Assembly: GCA_964036045.1 (NCBI GenBank)
Contig: OZ038378.1
Location: forward strand, 172,057,285 to 172,121,284
Reading direction: 5' to 3'
Source: Eutreptiella sp. 'Long Island Sound 2002'
Lineage: Eukaryota > Euglenozoa > Euglenophyceae > Eutreptiales > Eutreptiaceae
DNA: 64,000 bases
This document shows, piece after piece, positions 1 through 12,400 of the stretch (position 1 is the first letter of the stretch; every line of letters begins with the position of its first letter). The position numbers and the translations under genes are program-made. The notes under the pieces were generated by a model that was not told the DNA's origin, ran no database searches, and saw only the letters and a program-made list of their open reading frames with translations.

Positions 1-424
1 TCTGCTAGCTTTAACAATTCCTCGACATTCTGCATTACAGGATCTTTCTGAACTGTTGCTGCTTGCAGTGCAGTAGGTGTTTTTGGTCAATGCATCTATG
101 GACTAAAAGTGCACTTATGTGCATGCAATTCTGTGACACAGATTGCAGTCTATGTACAATGGGGCTGTTGTAGCCGACTTATCATGCCACTGTGCGACCT
201 TGAAGCTCATTACATGTCAGCACAGCTGGAACAGATCGAGGAGGCCCGGTAGGCAGCTGCTGGGATACCTGTGCGTTTGCACATGGTCTCCACCAACTTG
301 CATTGTGCGAAAAGACAATGCACACATCCGGCAGTTGCAGGTTTCGTCACGTGATGTGGACGCTGAGCACACATGGAAGAGAGGGAGAAAAAGGAGATAG
401 GCTCACATGATCCACAGGGAAGCT
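1..424. other. no supported gene
   Basis: I see no convincing reading frame, RNA gene or repeat here. The 85-codon plus-strand frame at 143-400 has low-complexity composition and no recognisable domain. Confidence 0.5.
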
Positions 425-859
425 CTACTCGTCCTGCAGCGGCTTCGGTGCAAACGGGACCCTGAGGTCCGGCTCAAAGAAGGCTGCGAGAACGGGGTCC
501 TCGGCATACAATGCCTGCCGCCACGCAGCCATTGTATGCACATTCCCCTGCAGCCACAACGGGCCCTCCAAAAGATGGGTTTGCAGCCCAATAAGAGTGG
601 CAGCATCGCGGTTGGGCCATGTTTGGTACAGACAAAGCAGCGTCTGCAACTCAAGCTTGGTAATGAACCGCTCACCCTCCGAGCCACCAGTGCCCGAAGA
701 AAGCAGCTCCACATACGAGAAATACTGCAACAGAGTGTGGCGCTCTGCACGACGCTTGCTGGCTATGAGGGCTGCAAAAACCTGCATGAAACAGCAGAAG
801 TTCATGGGACCATCAATGGTGTACTGGTTGAAGAACCGTGATTTCAAGGCATGAAAATG
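425..859 (-). CDS. hypothetical protein, probable last exon
   Basis: The minus-strand frame runs about 144 codons to a stop at 425 and has globular protein-like composition: hydrophobic helices early (MNFCCFMQVFAALIA), then Leu- and Trp-containing segments such as LLCLYQTWPNRDAATLIGLQ and a Pro-rich end. No family was recognised. The frame stays open upstream of 847 with no ATG at that point. A possible splice acceptor (GCACAG) precedes position 859, so this is better read as a terminal exon than a whole gene. Three other frames overlap the same bases; this one was chosen for its composition. The upstream exons were not found. Confidence 0.4.
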   Translation of the reverse strand, partial: HFHALKSRFFNQYTIDGPMNFCCFMQVFAALIASKRRAERHTLLQYFSYVELLSSGTGGSEGERFITKLELQTLLCLYQTWPNRDAATLIGLQTHLLEGPLWLQGNVHTMAAWRQALYAEDPVLAAFFEPDLRVPFAPKPLQDE

Positions 860-1023
860 CTGTGCATTTGGGGCAAGGATGTGCTTAGTGTTCGGCCTAC
901 GGGACGGGGGGGGGGGGGCGTGTTATGGTCTTTGGGTGCTGAGGGGTTCTCCTGCAATGCTGCTGTTGTGTTCCCATTTCACATTCACTCACTGTTTGCC
1001 GCGTCTCCATTTCAAGGCACAGT

Positions 1024-1197
1024 ATGAAAACTCCTTGTGAGTGTGGGCTCTATGTAGATGAGGATAAGGAGAAGAGCACAGGTAAGAAAAGGAAGCGGTC
1101 TGAAGACTCCTTTAACAAGGACAGTGATCCTTTGTGTTGGTCAAGCTCTTCCCTTTCATTATCTGACTCAGACCCTGATAGCGAGAACAGTGAATAG
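1024..1197 (+). CDS. short acidic, serine-rich C-terminal exon or small ORF
   Basis: The frame from ATG 1024 to TAG 1195-1197 encodes 57 residues. It starts with a Cys pair (CECG), then a basic nuclear-localisation-like cluster (GKKRKR), then a Ser/Asp/Glu tail (SLSLSDSDPDSENSE). Such a basic-then-acidic tail is typical of nuclear proteins, but no family can be named. Two possible acceptors sit just upstream (CATTTCAAG and GGCACAG), so it may be the last exon of a plus-strand gene. The Ser-rich stretch could also be chance. It is on the opposite strand to the exon ending at 859. Confidence 0.3.
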   Translation: MKTPCECGLYVDEDKEKSTGKKRKRSEDSFNKDSDPLCWSSSSLSLSDSDPDSENSE

Positions 1198-3680
1198 ACT
1201 GCTCATGCGCTTCTCCGTCCAATGCTCGGGTCTTGTGTACTGCTTTGGTGGCTGGCCGGCTGGCTGGGTGGCTGTCAACATCCCCGGTGTGGGTGAGAAA
1301 ATTATGTGCCCCTGGCCCAACTGGGTGGGTGCGCTCGTAATTCTCCCCCCCTCCTTCCTGCCCCCCCCCCCCCCTCCTCCTGTGGATAAGCACATTGCTG
1401 ATTTTGGGGGCATATGCTACATCATGGGGCTACATGAGCATGGCACGAATTTTCAGCAACAAATGCTTTTTCTAGAACACACAGGATGGTTCAGCACCAG
1501 ACCACAACCGCTGCGGCGTGAGTAGGGGGGTCTTTGGGGGGGTGGGGGGGTGGGGTCAATTTGTCATTTTGGGTTTGGGGGGCACTTTTGGATCCCCCCT
1601 TCATTCTGCGAATTTTGAATGTACACAGGTGGGTAAAATCCCATTTACCGTTCACCGTAGATGAAAAACAAGTAGGGCATTGTAGTAGATGCACTATGAA
1701 CTGGTGAAGGCACCGAGTGAGCAGTGGAAGACATAGGGCAACTGAAGACATGGCTCTGATGTTTGTATGCCATTGTTCGAGGCGGAGTGCGGGTTTCATT
1801 CACGACAGTTAGAAACAATGGCCTCGCACTACAAAATGTAGAGGCATCCTTAATGGGGCTGGGTAATACGAAGGCCTATAGCAACTCACACAAGCACTTA
1901 GACTTAGGACAGCCACAATCTTAGCAGGGGTAACGTCATGCCTTGCCACTGCTCCAGTCCTTGCCATAAACTTCTCAGCAAATGCCGTAGCTTGGGCACT
2001 TCCATAGGCACCGCCTTGGGTTGTGGCGAGGTATCCTCGTATACTCCACAACACCAAGGAGGCTGGACTAGAACTGGAGCTCGAACTTGAGCTGGAGCTA
2101 CTTGTGGCACCGCTGGACACTCCGTCATTACGGGATATGAGAGCAACATAGATGCACAGGCCTCCTTTTGTGTTGCGGGCTGACCCCAACAACCCGACCT
2201 GAAACATTTCAATAAGGCTGCTCGCTCTTCATCACTACCGATGAAGTATGGTGGAGCCATGGAGGGATGTGCCTTTTGTATGTGGTTTGGTGGACGACTT
2301 CAAAGGACAATAGGTGGGTATGTTAAGGCAAAGGCTCCATTTCGACCCCTTCCTTGCTTCTGCAACATTCAGCTTTTGGTAGGCCAACAGGCAAATTACT
2401 ATGAAGTATGAACATCATAAACAAATTCCATTGCAAGAGCCAAGTAAAACTCATCACTATGAGGGATCTGTACCTTCTTGTTCCTCCCAATGGTGTCCCA
2501 ACAAAGATTGGGTGCAAAATGTGCGTGCGCTAACTACATGTGTTGCTGACAACTTTGTATTACAACACGACTAGGTTGAAGAATGAATCATGTTCGAATG
2601 TCCACTTGCTACAATTACCATCAATCATCAATCAAGCCGTGGCAACAGGGCTGGGTGATACAGATGTGGAACGGTGTAGTAAACACGTACTCTTGTCTCT
2701 CCTATCTCTTATCTCCTTTCAACAACCCAATGGTTGAACACTACCAGCGATGATCAGGGCCTCGGTGTGGGTGATAAATCCTCCACCATGCCACATGGGG
2801 TAAGTGGATTTGACTGCAAGGCCACAAGCCAATAGAGCGTTGGTTGGAGGAGGCATTTCCTGCCCTGGTAGCGAGGCAACCTTAAGATGCGTGGTTGTGG
2901 CCCAGGAACAAGGGGTTTCCATGCTTGGGGATGCTCCTCACTAGGGAAGCCGTTCACAGCTTCTTTGGCCAACCACATCCATCCCTGCCATCGATGTGAT
3001 GAGGGGATGAGTTGATGTGTTCAGTGTACGAGTTTGCCGTATTCTAAGTTGTATAGTTGGCTCAGGAACAATGCAGGGCAACCATTTAGTAGTAGGCTGA
3101 ACCAAAGGACTTGTGGTCTGCACCACTAGTGGACAAAGAATGACTTGCATATTCAGGGTCTCTAATGTGGGGATAAATCAAAGTGGCTCCATGCCCTTGT
3201 CTTTTAGGGGTCCCAAATGTAGGGACGAATGAAAATGGCTACATAACCCCTGGTGTATCGGGGTCTGCAAAGCGGCAAAATGTTGGATAGTGCATGCTAC
3301 CGGTACTAGGGGTGTGGGGTCCCGTAAGCAAAACTGTTACCGGTTCCTCCCCATCGGCGTAGGTTGGGGGGTTTGAAGGGGGATGTGGTGGTGGGGGGTT
3401 GGGATCCGACCCCCCCCCTCAGAAAGAAGTATAAAGCGCACCCACAAAGCATGAGTTTTGCACTGAACAACAACAATGGAGTCGGCTGGAAGGAGAAAGA
3501 GACACTCGTAGTCTGAGGTTTGGCTCAGCAAAAATATCCGTATTGCACACACACAGACACACACACAATTGCAAGACAAATGGGTACAACGCAGTCTCCG
3601 AGTGTCAGAATCCTCGTCAGTTGGAACGTCAAACAAGACAGAGCATGTTCGCCGCCAATAGGCGCCTTTTTGCAGTAATG
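1198..3680. other. intergenic, low complexity
   Basis: No firm gene. There is a C14 run at 1361-1374 and G-rich stretches near 1520-1560. The minus strand around 2040-2105 carries degenerate AGCTCN hexamers that read as poly-Ser in one frame; similar hexamers occur at 22.26 and 35.04 kb, so this is more likely a dispersed simple repeat than an exon. At 3160-3260 there is a unit resembling the minisatellite at 22.3 kb (an AAATGGCT...TAACCCCT pattern). Confidence 0.4.
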
Positions 3681-3681
3681 C

Positions 3682-3775
3682 GGACACACACACGCACGCA
3701 CGCACACACACGCACACACACGCACACACACACACACACACCACGCACACACGCACGCACGCACACACGCACGCA

Positions 3776-3823
<48 letters not shown>
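3682..3823. repeat. CA/CG dinucleotide microsatellite
   Basis: About 140 bp of alternating purine-pyrimidine, mostly ACAC with interspersed ACGC blocks. This composition favours Z-DNA. Frames through it on both strands give His/Thr or Cys/Val repeats and are not genes. It lies 58 bp beyond the stop codon of the coiled-coil gene. Confidence 0.95.
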
Positions 3824-3825
<2 letters not shown>

Positions 3826-3880
3826 ACAAACGACTAGTTCGTCCTCCGCTCCCCCCCGTATGGCCTGTTCAGCACTTCAA

Positions 3881-5792
3881 TTAGAGCCATTCCCCGTCCA
3901 CGGCTACAGCGCAGTCAAGCCCAATGCAGACCTCTGAAATTCGGACTGTTGTTGTCTCACACCGATCGCCTGTGAATAATGTCACTGCGTTCGTGATATC
4001 CTCCTGTGTCAACGGGTGTTCTTGCAGCAATTCAGAAAGCATAGTCACCAACCGTGTCTGCGTGACCTCCAGCTCCCTTCCGGCCGTCACTTTTGGGTCC
4101 TCGGGCACTCCGAGGACCTTACAGAAAGCCGCAGTATCCAACGCATCGGACACGCGATGTAGCAGTGGGTTCTGCAAGCGATGTAAGGAGTGGAGAACGA
4201 AGCCCTGTTTACGCGCTTGGGCGACCTGTGAAGCCAACGCAAGGCGGCGATCTGCTTGTACATCCTCAAGCTGCTTTTGCAGCAATTCACGGTTTTCGAG
4301 GCTCCGGCTTGAGCCGCCGCGGTGCATGGAGCTGTTCCGGGCCGTCGATGCGGTAGGAGAGGTGGTCCGGAAGGACACAGCCTTGTTGCTCCGTAAGGAG
4401 GCTTTCGTTGCGTCTTTGTGGAGTAAGGGATTGGTGTTGAAGGAGCTGCTGTGGAGTGGATTGCTGCTGAATGAATTGTTGTTCAGCAAGATGTCCTTGT
4501 CTTTGAAGGACGCGGCGGAAAGCAGCTTCCCCGTTTGTTTCAGTACAGAGATCTTCTGGTCAAAAAGCTGCAAGAATTATATCAGATGGGTACGAGCTTC
4601 CTCCAAAGACCCCAGCAGAGCAACGAAAGGGCAAACGTTTTGATAAAAAAAAATAGGCAATACTGAACGTGTGCAACGCCCAAATCACAAAATAGAGATG
4701 AACAGCCTGACTTTAGTCAAGGGGCTAACCTCCTCACACCGACATCCCCCAACCCTGGGCAAAAACAGAGCCATACAGAGGACTTGAAAAATTGGCCCCC
4801 AGAGCCGCAAGCCCTGTGACAACCAACCTTATCATTCATGCAGAGGGTTTCCAGTGAACACGACATGCGGCTCCGGCATATCTCAGTAACCTGCAAAAAA
4901 AGCTGTTTAATGCAAATGCAAGTATTTGTCACGCCGAGGCTCAGAGAAGACGGAGCCGCTTCCTGATCAGCCCTGCACAAGACACGGCTGGTCAAAAAAC
5001 CACAGCTGTTTATTACTGATATCAGATGAAGATATGCTCCTGTGAAGAATGTGGACGATCTGGCTGTTTTCTACCCAGAACCATGGCGTTCAATGTGTGT
5101 TCCGTTTTGCAATTATGCGCTGGCAGTTGCGGCCGATGCCTTCACATTGTGTTGTGCACTCCTGCCCTTTTGCTTACAGCACAAACTCACAGTAAGCAAT
5201 GATTAGGCATAGCAGCAGCAGCAGCAGCTTTTCGGGCAACGGGAAAAGGCAGTGTGTGGGCATGCAGCTCAGACACCTCAAGCTCCGACAAATTGCAGCG
5301 GCCGCAATATTTCTGGCCTTGCCTGTGGAAAATGCACGGGTTTGCCAAGTGCTGCAAGGTCGCCCGCTGTGAGGACTGGATGCTTTCCCGGAGGCGCTGC
5401 AGCGGTAGGCCTGGACGCCCCGTTTTCCCTGGGGACTCTGCAGCAGCAGAGCCCTGCGTCCAGCGCCTTCCAGGGAGACTCTTTGGCACCATATCGGGCT
5501 TGGTGGATGGTAACGCCGCAGCTGCACGGGATGCTGGTGCTGCAGACTTTGGCCGAGCGGCGGTCCCATCGCGACCTGCCTTGTCTCGGCACGAGGCCGC
5601 TGCGGGTGCAGACTTGGGACGACTGGTGTTTCGAGCAGCAATCCGTGTCAGATTGACCGCACTGCAGGTGGCAGCCTCATCACAAGCGCCTGCCATCGGC
5701 TCACCCCATTTTTTCAGCCAGCCCTCAGCGGGCGGACGGATTGGAGGGGCCGGCATGGCTGGCGCACTGAGGCACGTGTCCTTCCCTCGCAT
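3881..5792 (-). CDS. three-exon coiled-coil protein, possibly ciliary
   Basis: The proposed exons on the minus strand are 5792-5277, 4890-4828 and 4567-3881, about 421 residues in all. All junctions are phase 0. The donors are GAG|GTGTCT and AAG|GTTGGT; the acceptors are TTTTTTTGCAG and ATAATTCTTGCAG. Splicing joins LSELE to VTEICRSRM, then to MNDK and LFDQKISVLKQ, giving one continuous heptad-like helix across both junctions. Exon 1 is Ala/Pro/Arg-rich with two RPKSA motifs (RPKSAPAAAS, RPKSAAPAS), a sequence style common in microtubule-associated and flagellar proteins. Exon 3 is Ser/Asn-rich, then helical (ENRELLQKQLEDVQADRRLA). The ATG at 5792 opens the frame, but further upstream exons are possible. 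The stop is TAA at 3881-3883. No named family was recognised; the ciliary role is inference. Confidence 0.6.
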
Positions 5793-8700
5793 GGCACAGC
5801 GTGCTCACAGCATACAAAGCTACACAAAAGCGCGTTCAGATGTGGACCGCTCAAACTGTGGCCAATGCATTCCTAAAAATCCTTCAATCCCTTCCTCCAA
5901 ACAGGGCCATACAGCATGGGCATCTTGATGTATGCCTGCTGATCAACCCTGAGAAATCCATTCTCTGGCCAACAGGGGTCAGAGAGTGGACGTGATCATT
6001 TTCACAGAACAAGGGCGAGCAGCTCCCAACTGAAGTGAGCATCCGCTGAAGTGCAAGCCAGGCTTAAATGCCCAGTGTTTCACACAAAAAAAGCTTCATT
6101 TGGTAGAATTTGGTAGACCATTGTTCAATTTCTTTGAGACAACTCAGCGCGAATGGTTCAAGCTGTTTAGGTCCTTCTCAGATATCACGTGCCTAGAAAA
6201 TTAATACATCATCTTTGCGAGAGACAAAGTTGGACATAAATGGCACTTCTCTGTGAAGTCGAAATCAAAAAACCTTACCCTGCCTGAATCTGAAGGAAAA
6301 CATTAAAAGAGCATCTCAGACAGGAAAAAAAATCTTTTTTTAACGTCAAGACAAAAATCTGAACCACAAAAATACTACTGGAATATGATTCTGAGCATCC
6401 GAGCTGATTTTGGTTCCAGGATACAAGCAGACAATATCCTAAGCGGCCCCTATATCCCATCCGGTTAGCATGATACATCTTTACCACATGTCCCTGCCAA
6501 ATCCTAAGCATTTGGGGACACAGAAGCTCCCCATTCCCCACGAGTAAAGACTGAATAGGTCATTCTGGCAGACGCACACATGAACCTACTAATGCAGCCA
6601 ACTGGTGTAAGAAATGGGGCACTTCATGATCAATTTGCATTGTCTGCGAGCGGTTGATCAGGGCCAGCCCCAAAATAGGGCGGGACTGTGGCTACATATC
6701 CGCCACACCGAAAATCAATGCGATTATGGCTGGCTCCAAAACCCGTGCTGTATTGGAGCCACACCCAAAATGAGGGTGGATTGTAGCGATACAAGCCCTG
6801 CTGTCTCAGGGGTGAGAATGGATTGTGGTGACATGTGGTGTGTCCTAAAAATGTTGCTCCTCCCATTGATGTAAGTTTGGGGTCTGGAAGGGGGGCAGAT
6901 TGGGTTGCGGCCCTACACATAAACTACTAGTACTACATATACACTCCATGTGGGATGTGTGCTCTTTACCTCGGGGGCCTCAAAGGTCAGGTGTGGACCT
7001 GCCATTATGCTCCAGCCACGCCTGCTTTCACACAGCCTTCGCCTGTAATTCAGCTCCATCAGTGATTGTTCAGCGTCCGTTTTTTGGCATTGTTCGCATC
7101 AACCTTATCCCTGACCTCCCTAACCAGGGCAAGAGCATTACCATTGTTCACCGGTGCGCCTTTGCAGGGGTGCTGTTAGACTAGTCCGCCGCACCCAGGT
7201 GGACAGGGTTGGGTTGTGGCATACATGCTGTGCCTCATGCTGTGCACCCTGCTATTGGCAGGTCATACTTGCAGGATGCTGGCCCCACTTCACCATACAT
7301 CCTGTGTTGCAGTAGCTTACCAATCCTTGGTGGGGTCGGGTGGGTTACGGGGAGTTAGTGGTCAACCAGGCCAAAATCAGTGGCCATGGCTTAATGCGAG
7401 AGCCTCAGATTTGGAAAAAAACCTTGGGTGGAGATTTGACGATTGTTACATTGTGTCCTTGTTGCCATTCCTACATTGCCCACATATGACACATCCTCAG
7501 AAGGCAAAAACGCTGAGGCACTAATGCACTACTTGCGCTACTGCCTGACAATGAGCCAGCTGTCCCCGAGAGCCCGAGAATACTAGCTCACGAACCAAAA
7601 TATACCCCAATTTAGGTATACACTTGTGATGCCTGCCATTGCCAGAACAGAGCATTGCCAAAGGCCAATCAAGCAAGGATAGATTCGGGCTGCCCCTATG
7701 TGTGCCTAAACACATGGCCGACTTTTGCTGCACTTGTGGCTAGGGTTGGTGCACTTTCTTTTCATATAGGTGCAGAGGGCAGTGTAGAAACGCTTGAAAC
7801 GGTGGTCAGCATGCATGGGACTGGTGACAAGGCTTTGAGCGACAGAAAGCGTCCAAACGCGTTGTATACGATTGTGTGCGAGGAGGTGTGGCCAAATTTA
7901 GGCAGGATGTTTGACCGGCAAGAGAGGAGGCACCATCCCACCATCAATGGATAAATGGGGGTCCCCGGTACCATCAACGAATGCATACCATTTATGATGC
8001 ACACAAACCCGCATACCCACATGCCCACATACCCCACAGGCCATCGGATGCATTGTGGCCCGCTGGCATCGCTCTTCCAGGGTTGTGTGAGGAATTCGCT
8101 GTGCAAGGCCAACTACAGAGCAAGGGGAGGCCCCTGCATTATGGTCGTGTGAAAATGGACTTTCACCACCACTCAAAGATTGCTGAATTGTGTCATTACT
8201 GCGCACGTGACAGGGATTCAATGGCATGGGATTTATGTAATCTGTATTTGACTCATTGAACACTAAAAGCTGTCCATTTCTACTGTAGCACACCCTGCTG
8301 CGGTGCACATGCAATGCAATCATTAGAAGTGGAATGAACCACCATCTTGCAATTTTGCCTGGACTTTTTGCTTGTGGCAGATGATTCCTAACAGTCTCCA
8401 AGCCTCGTGTAACATTGCTGTTCTCACAGCCTAACAACTTTTCGTCCACTGGGGACACCGGTGGTCATTCTGCAGAGCACTACCATGGGTTGCAATATCA
8501 TCACTGCAGGAAGGCCTCAGAGTAGCTTGCATAACATTGGAGGCAAGCCTCCCCCCATCCAGTCTGATTGGCAATGTTAACACTAGAAATCTGCATAGCC
8601 AATGAAGAAACTACTGGCCCTTCTTTCAGATCCCCTTCCTACACAAGCTGTCTCTGGATCACAAATTTTCTTGTGGTCTGGGCCTCCCAAAACTAAAGAC

Positions 8701-8950
8701 TATCACGACGGCGCTCATATCGGTCCCACTGTTTCGCCCCTACTTAAGGTAGGCAAATTGATACTGCAACGCTTGGCATCGACACCCGGACATAAATATC
8801 GGCCATCACGTATGCGGTGAACACATGATGGCACTGACTGGCAGATCCTTCTCTCTCCCTGAAGACATGCCCAGTGCAGGAGCAACAACATTTGATTACA
8901 GGGCGAGATTTGAGCTCCAGGTCTCAACTTCCGACGTTTTAGACACATGG
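5793..8950. other. intergenic
   Basis: No gene I can defend. A minus-strand frame at 6275-6541 includes a protein-like stretch (QGHVVKMYHANRMGYRGRLG) without a clean splice site or domain. The 186-codon minus frame at 7898-8458 lacks domain features. Around 6690-6830 there are degenerate copies of a GGCT-ACAT / GGGTGAGAATGG unit akin to the minisatellite at 22.3 kb. Confidence 0.4.
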
Positions 8951-8964
8951 CAGGTTGATCCAAA

Positions 8965-9465
8965 GGGGGCGGCCTGTTCAAATTCTAGACCCCAACCGGG
9001 TGCGAAAACTTTGGAGGGTCTGGAGGGGGGGGGGGGGGGTAGGTGGGTCGGCCGGTCAGCCGCCGGGGTCCCTAGAGGGGGGTCAGTGGGTAGAAGGCGC
9101 CGAAAAAAATTTTTGCCCTTCCTGAGGGGGTATTTTTTTTTAACCCTATGTGTCTATACTCAAAATACTCAGAATTTTGTGGAGAAGTCAAAAATGTTTG
9201 AAAAACACAGAAAAAATTTGGACCCCTGACTTGACCGCCGGATCGGACCTTGGCTGATGGGAGCCTGAGCTAATGGGCAAATGTTTTCTGAAAATTTTTT
9301 TGCCCCATTTGTGTATGTTCAAAATGATCAGCGCATCATGGGGATCATTTTGAGGTATGTATGTTGGGGTACCCCCAAAATCTCAAATTGGAGAAAGATG
9401 GGTTCGAAAACTTTGGGGGGTCTGGAGGGGGGGGGGGGGGTCTGGAATTCGAACAGGCCGCCCCC
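8965..9465. mobile_element. 0.5-kb inverted-repeat (foldback, MITE-like) element
   Basis: The left arm at 8965-8993 (GGGGGCGGCCTGTTCAAATT...) and the right arm at 9437-9465 are inverted copies differing at two positions. Just inside each arm is a second unit, GAAAACTTTGG-GGGTCTGGAGG, followed by G15 at 9025-9039 and G14 at 9427-9440; these two units are in the same orientation. The AT-rich middle has no coding frame. No clear target-site duplication was seen. It may be a non-autonomous DNA transposon or a rearranged repeat. Confidence 0.5.
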
Positions 9466-9469
9466 CTCG

Positions 9470-12400
9470 GATTGATCCATCGGTCAGCCGGACCGGCCAA
9501 CCGAGAGGTCCCTCTGGTTGACCCTTGAGCGGACTGTCCGGTTGTTTACACATCAATTTCATTTGGGGCCGGCACACACAACAAACAATGCTGATTGGTA
9601 CTGTTGTTGAGTGGTATGTAGTGATGGTGTAGTGTAGTGTGGTAGTGTAGCCATGGACAATGGAAAGGGCAGGCAACGAAAATGAGCGCAGGATGGGCGG
9701 TCCAAAATGGCAAAAGCTAAATTGTTTGCGCGGTGGGCCCAGCCACATGCTCATCTCCTCGCCCCGTGGCCAAAGGTGTGTCAGCAATTCTCACAAACAG
9801 CACGGTCACATGGCCATTTGTTGTGAGTTGGCATGGGATCCACACCTGGACAAAAGACAGCAATGACACCTCCTGCTGTGTGGGCATTTGGCAAATACTG
9901 CGGCTGCCCGAAGCGTCATGTACGGCCTGGACATGAAATGGCCTTTGCAAGGGGCCTACAAGTGCTACTTGGTGCCCTTGACTGGGAAGAGAAAGCAGGC
10001 AACGGGCAAGGAGAGCAGGCGGCAGCATGTTCGGTCTGACCCGCAAGATTCAGTGTGTGGATGCCACGAGGGCACTTGGCAGTGCGGTCGGTGCTGCAAA
10101 CACAATCCTTCTCCCACATCCGTGGCCCACTTCCCACCGACCCCATGGGGCCAGAGGCAGGGGGGGCGGGGAGGGTCCGTGCAGCACCCACCAGCGGTCC
10201 ATGACAGTCCTTCTGGCCTCGCTCCGTGCTATTCCCATGTCTTTGGGCCTCATGTGCACCACTAGTTCTGACAATTGCCACAGGTGTGCGACGCATTTCA
10301 CCAAGTACAACTACAAGATAATGGCGGCAATCTCAACCTTTTCCAAGAAACAATTTGCCTTGATGAAAGAAAGCCCTCGAAGTTCACGAAGAAGCCACAA
10401 TTGACTTCGATACCCAACTCCAGCGTGCATCGGGCCACTGATTCATGAACGCCTTACAAAAAATATGTGTTTTGGTGCCATAAGCACCTTCATGAGCACT
10501 GAGTTAAAAACAATGGCAAAATCACAGGACATGGCCTCCAAGTCAACAACACAGCCCCCACAGACCAATCCCAAAGCGAAAATGCTGCAGAACAATTAAT
10601 CTACCATATTTCCATGATCGCCGTCGCTGTGAGCGCAAATGCAGCCATCACGGGGAACAACGATTATAGAAAACTGATGCGACGCAACACAGCGAACAAT
10701 TTTAAAGTAGAAATGAAATTAAGGTTATCTAACAATCCACGCACAGCTTTAGACTAGCGCATTGAAACACAAGCATGGTGTCTGACACAAAGCACATGTA
10801 CTCTAGTGGCGACACAAGGTCAACAACCTCCACCGATAGTGCTGGCACTCGCTCCATCTGCGAGAGGGAAAGAGACGCATCGTTGTCATAAAACTTTTCG
10901 TTGGAGATGGTTGCGTTGTGCCATCTAGGTTGAGCAACGTGGACCAGCCACAGCGTGAAAAAAATGCAGAACAGTTTCAGCGGCCCCCCAAAAATGGTAT
11001 GATGCACAACAGGCAAATGCAGGGACCCCCCCCCGCGCGCGCTTTAAACCAATTGACAACATCAGAAATCGGTGAAGACAGCATACAGACGATTTACCCA
11101 TCTATCATGCCGAAGTTACAGCCATGGCTGGCAGGGACAAAATTCTGAGCAACAATTGACCATACAACGTGACTGCTAACACCACTGCAACAAAACAAGC
11201 ATTGATGGTCTGGGAACAATGCACACCCACACCCACACCCTGGCCCTGCACGTGCTTATGTGGAAAACATTTGTGTCTCTTGTTGTGGGTTGCTGTTTTC
11301 CAACAAGGGAGGGGTTGAGCCACTTGTGGCTATTGCCAACTATCGCGACAATCCTCGCAAGCTGGCTTGGCGCCCTATCCCGCAGCCATTCCCAAAAGCA
11401 GCAGGATGTTGTGGGAGTGGCTTTGGCACATGGATGTTCGGTGAGTCTGAAGAAGTGCATTGTCAAGGTGCAAGCAATCACCCTCACGAGCCATGCTGTC
11501 AACATGCAGTGTGACGAGGGCAGAATACAGCATTCACATACTGCGAGGGCTGTGTCTGGTATCCCAAGGGAGGGTTACTTATCTTGGGGTGCACTGTTTG
11601 CACAGGGAGAGCCTAAACCCCAAAAGAGGGGAGGCGCTGTAAGGAAAAACAATTTTTGCCCACGCGTGCACCACACTTACGGCTCTGACCCTGCAAACAG
11701 GGCACCCCAAGCGAATCGACAGATGTGGATGTGTAGTTTCCATAAAGAATGCAAATAGCAGACACTTTCTAAATTTGTTGGCATGCAATACGTACTCCAG
11801 GTGACATTGTATGCTCTGCACCATCAGTATCCGCAAGATTGGAAGCCGTGAGTGGTGCACATTGGTGGTTTGCTGTGCACGGTGTGATTCAGTGATCTCG
11901 GATCGGATTTCGAAGCCATCAACTGCAGACGCCATACAAGTCCACAGCTTCCTGTTGTATTGTGGTCTGGCCTCTGTTGGGTGCAAAGGCTTGACTGGAG
12001 TCACCATGCAGCCCAACCGGATGGCCACCGACAGAAACAATCCTGGTTCCTCAGAGGAAATCCAAAGAAGTACTGGAGAAGCACTGGCCGATGTTGACCC
12101 ACCGTTTACCAGAGAACTGTGTAACGTTTGCACGGCAGGCAACTCCGACTCAAGGGGCTACTGAATAGCAAAAAAAAAAAAAACTGCCGCCGGCTTTTGT
12201 GGTCTCTAGACTGCCTGCCAATCAACGGCGGTGGGCGGTCAGCCGACGGCAGTTCGCTATCGACCTGTGGCGGTCAACAATGGACCCAACGGTGCACAAG
12301 GTGCGGGGAGGGGGGGGGGGATCAGGGCCCTAAAGCCTAAAGGACCCCCTCCCCGTCACCAAATGGACCCCCCATGCCCGTCCCAGGGCCACAGATCCCT

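Noticed and set aside
3682-3823. CRISPR-like array
   Set aside because: A simple dinucleotide repeat without spacers; the minisatellites also lack unique spacers of even length.
3337-3829. Long minus-strand frames of Cys/Val/Ala repeats
   Set aside because: They read through the CA/CG microsatellite and have no independent support.
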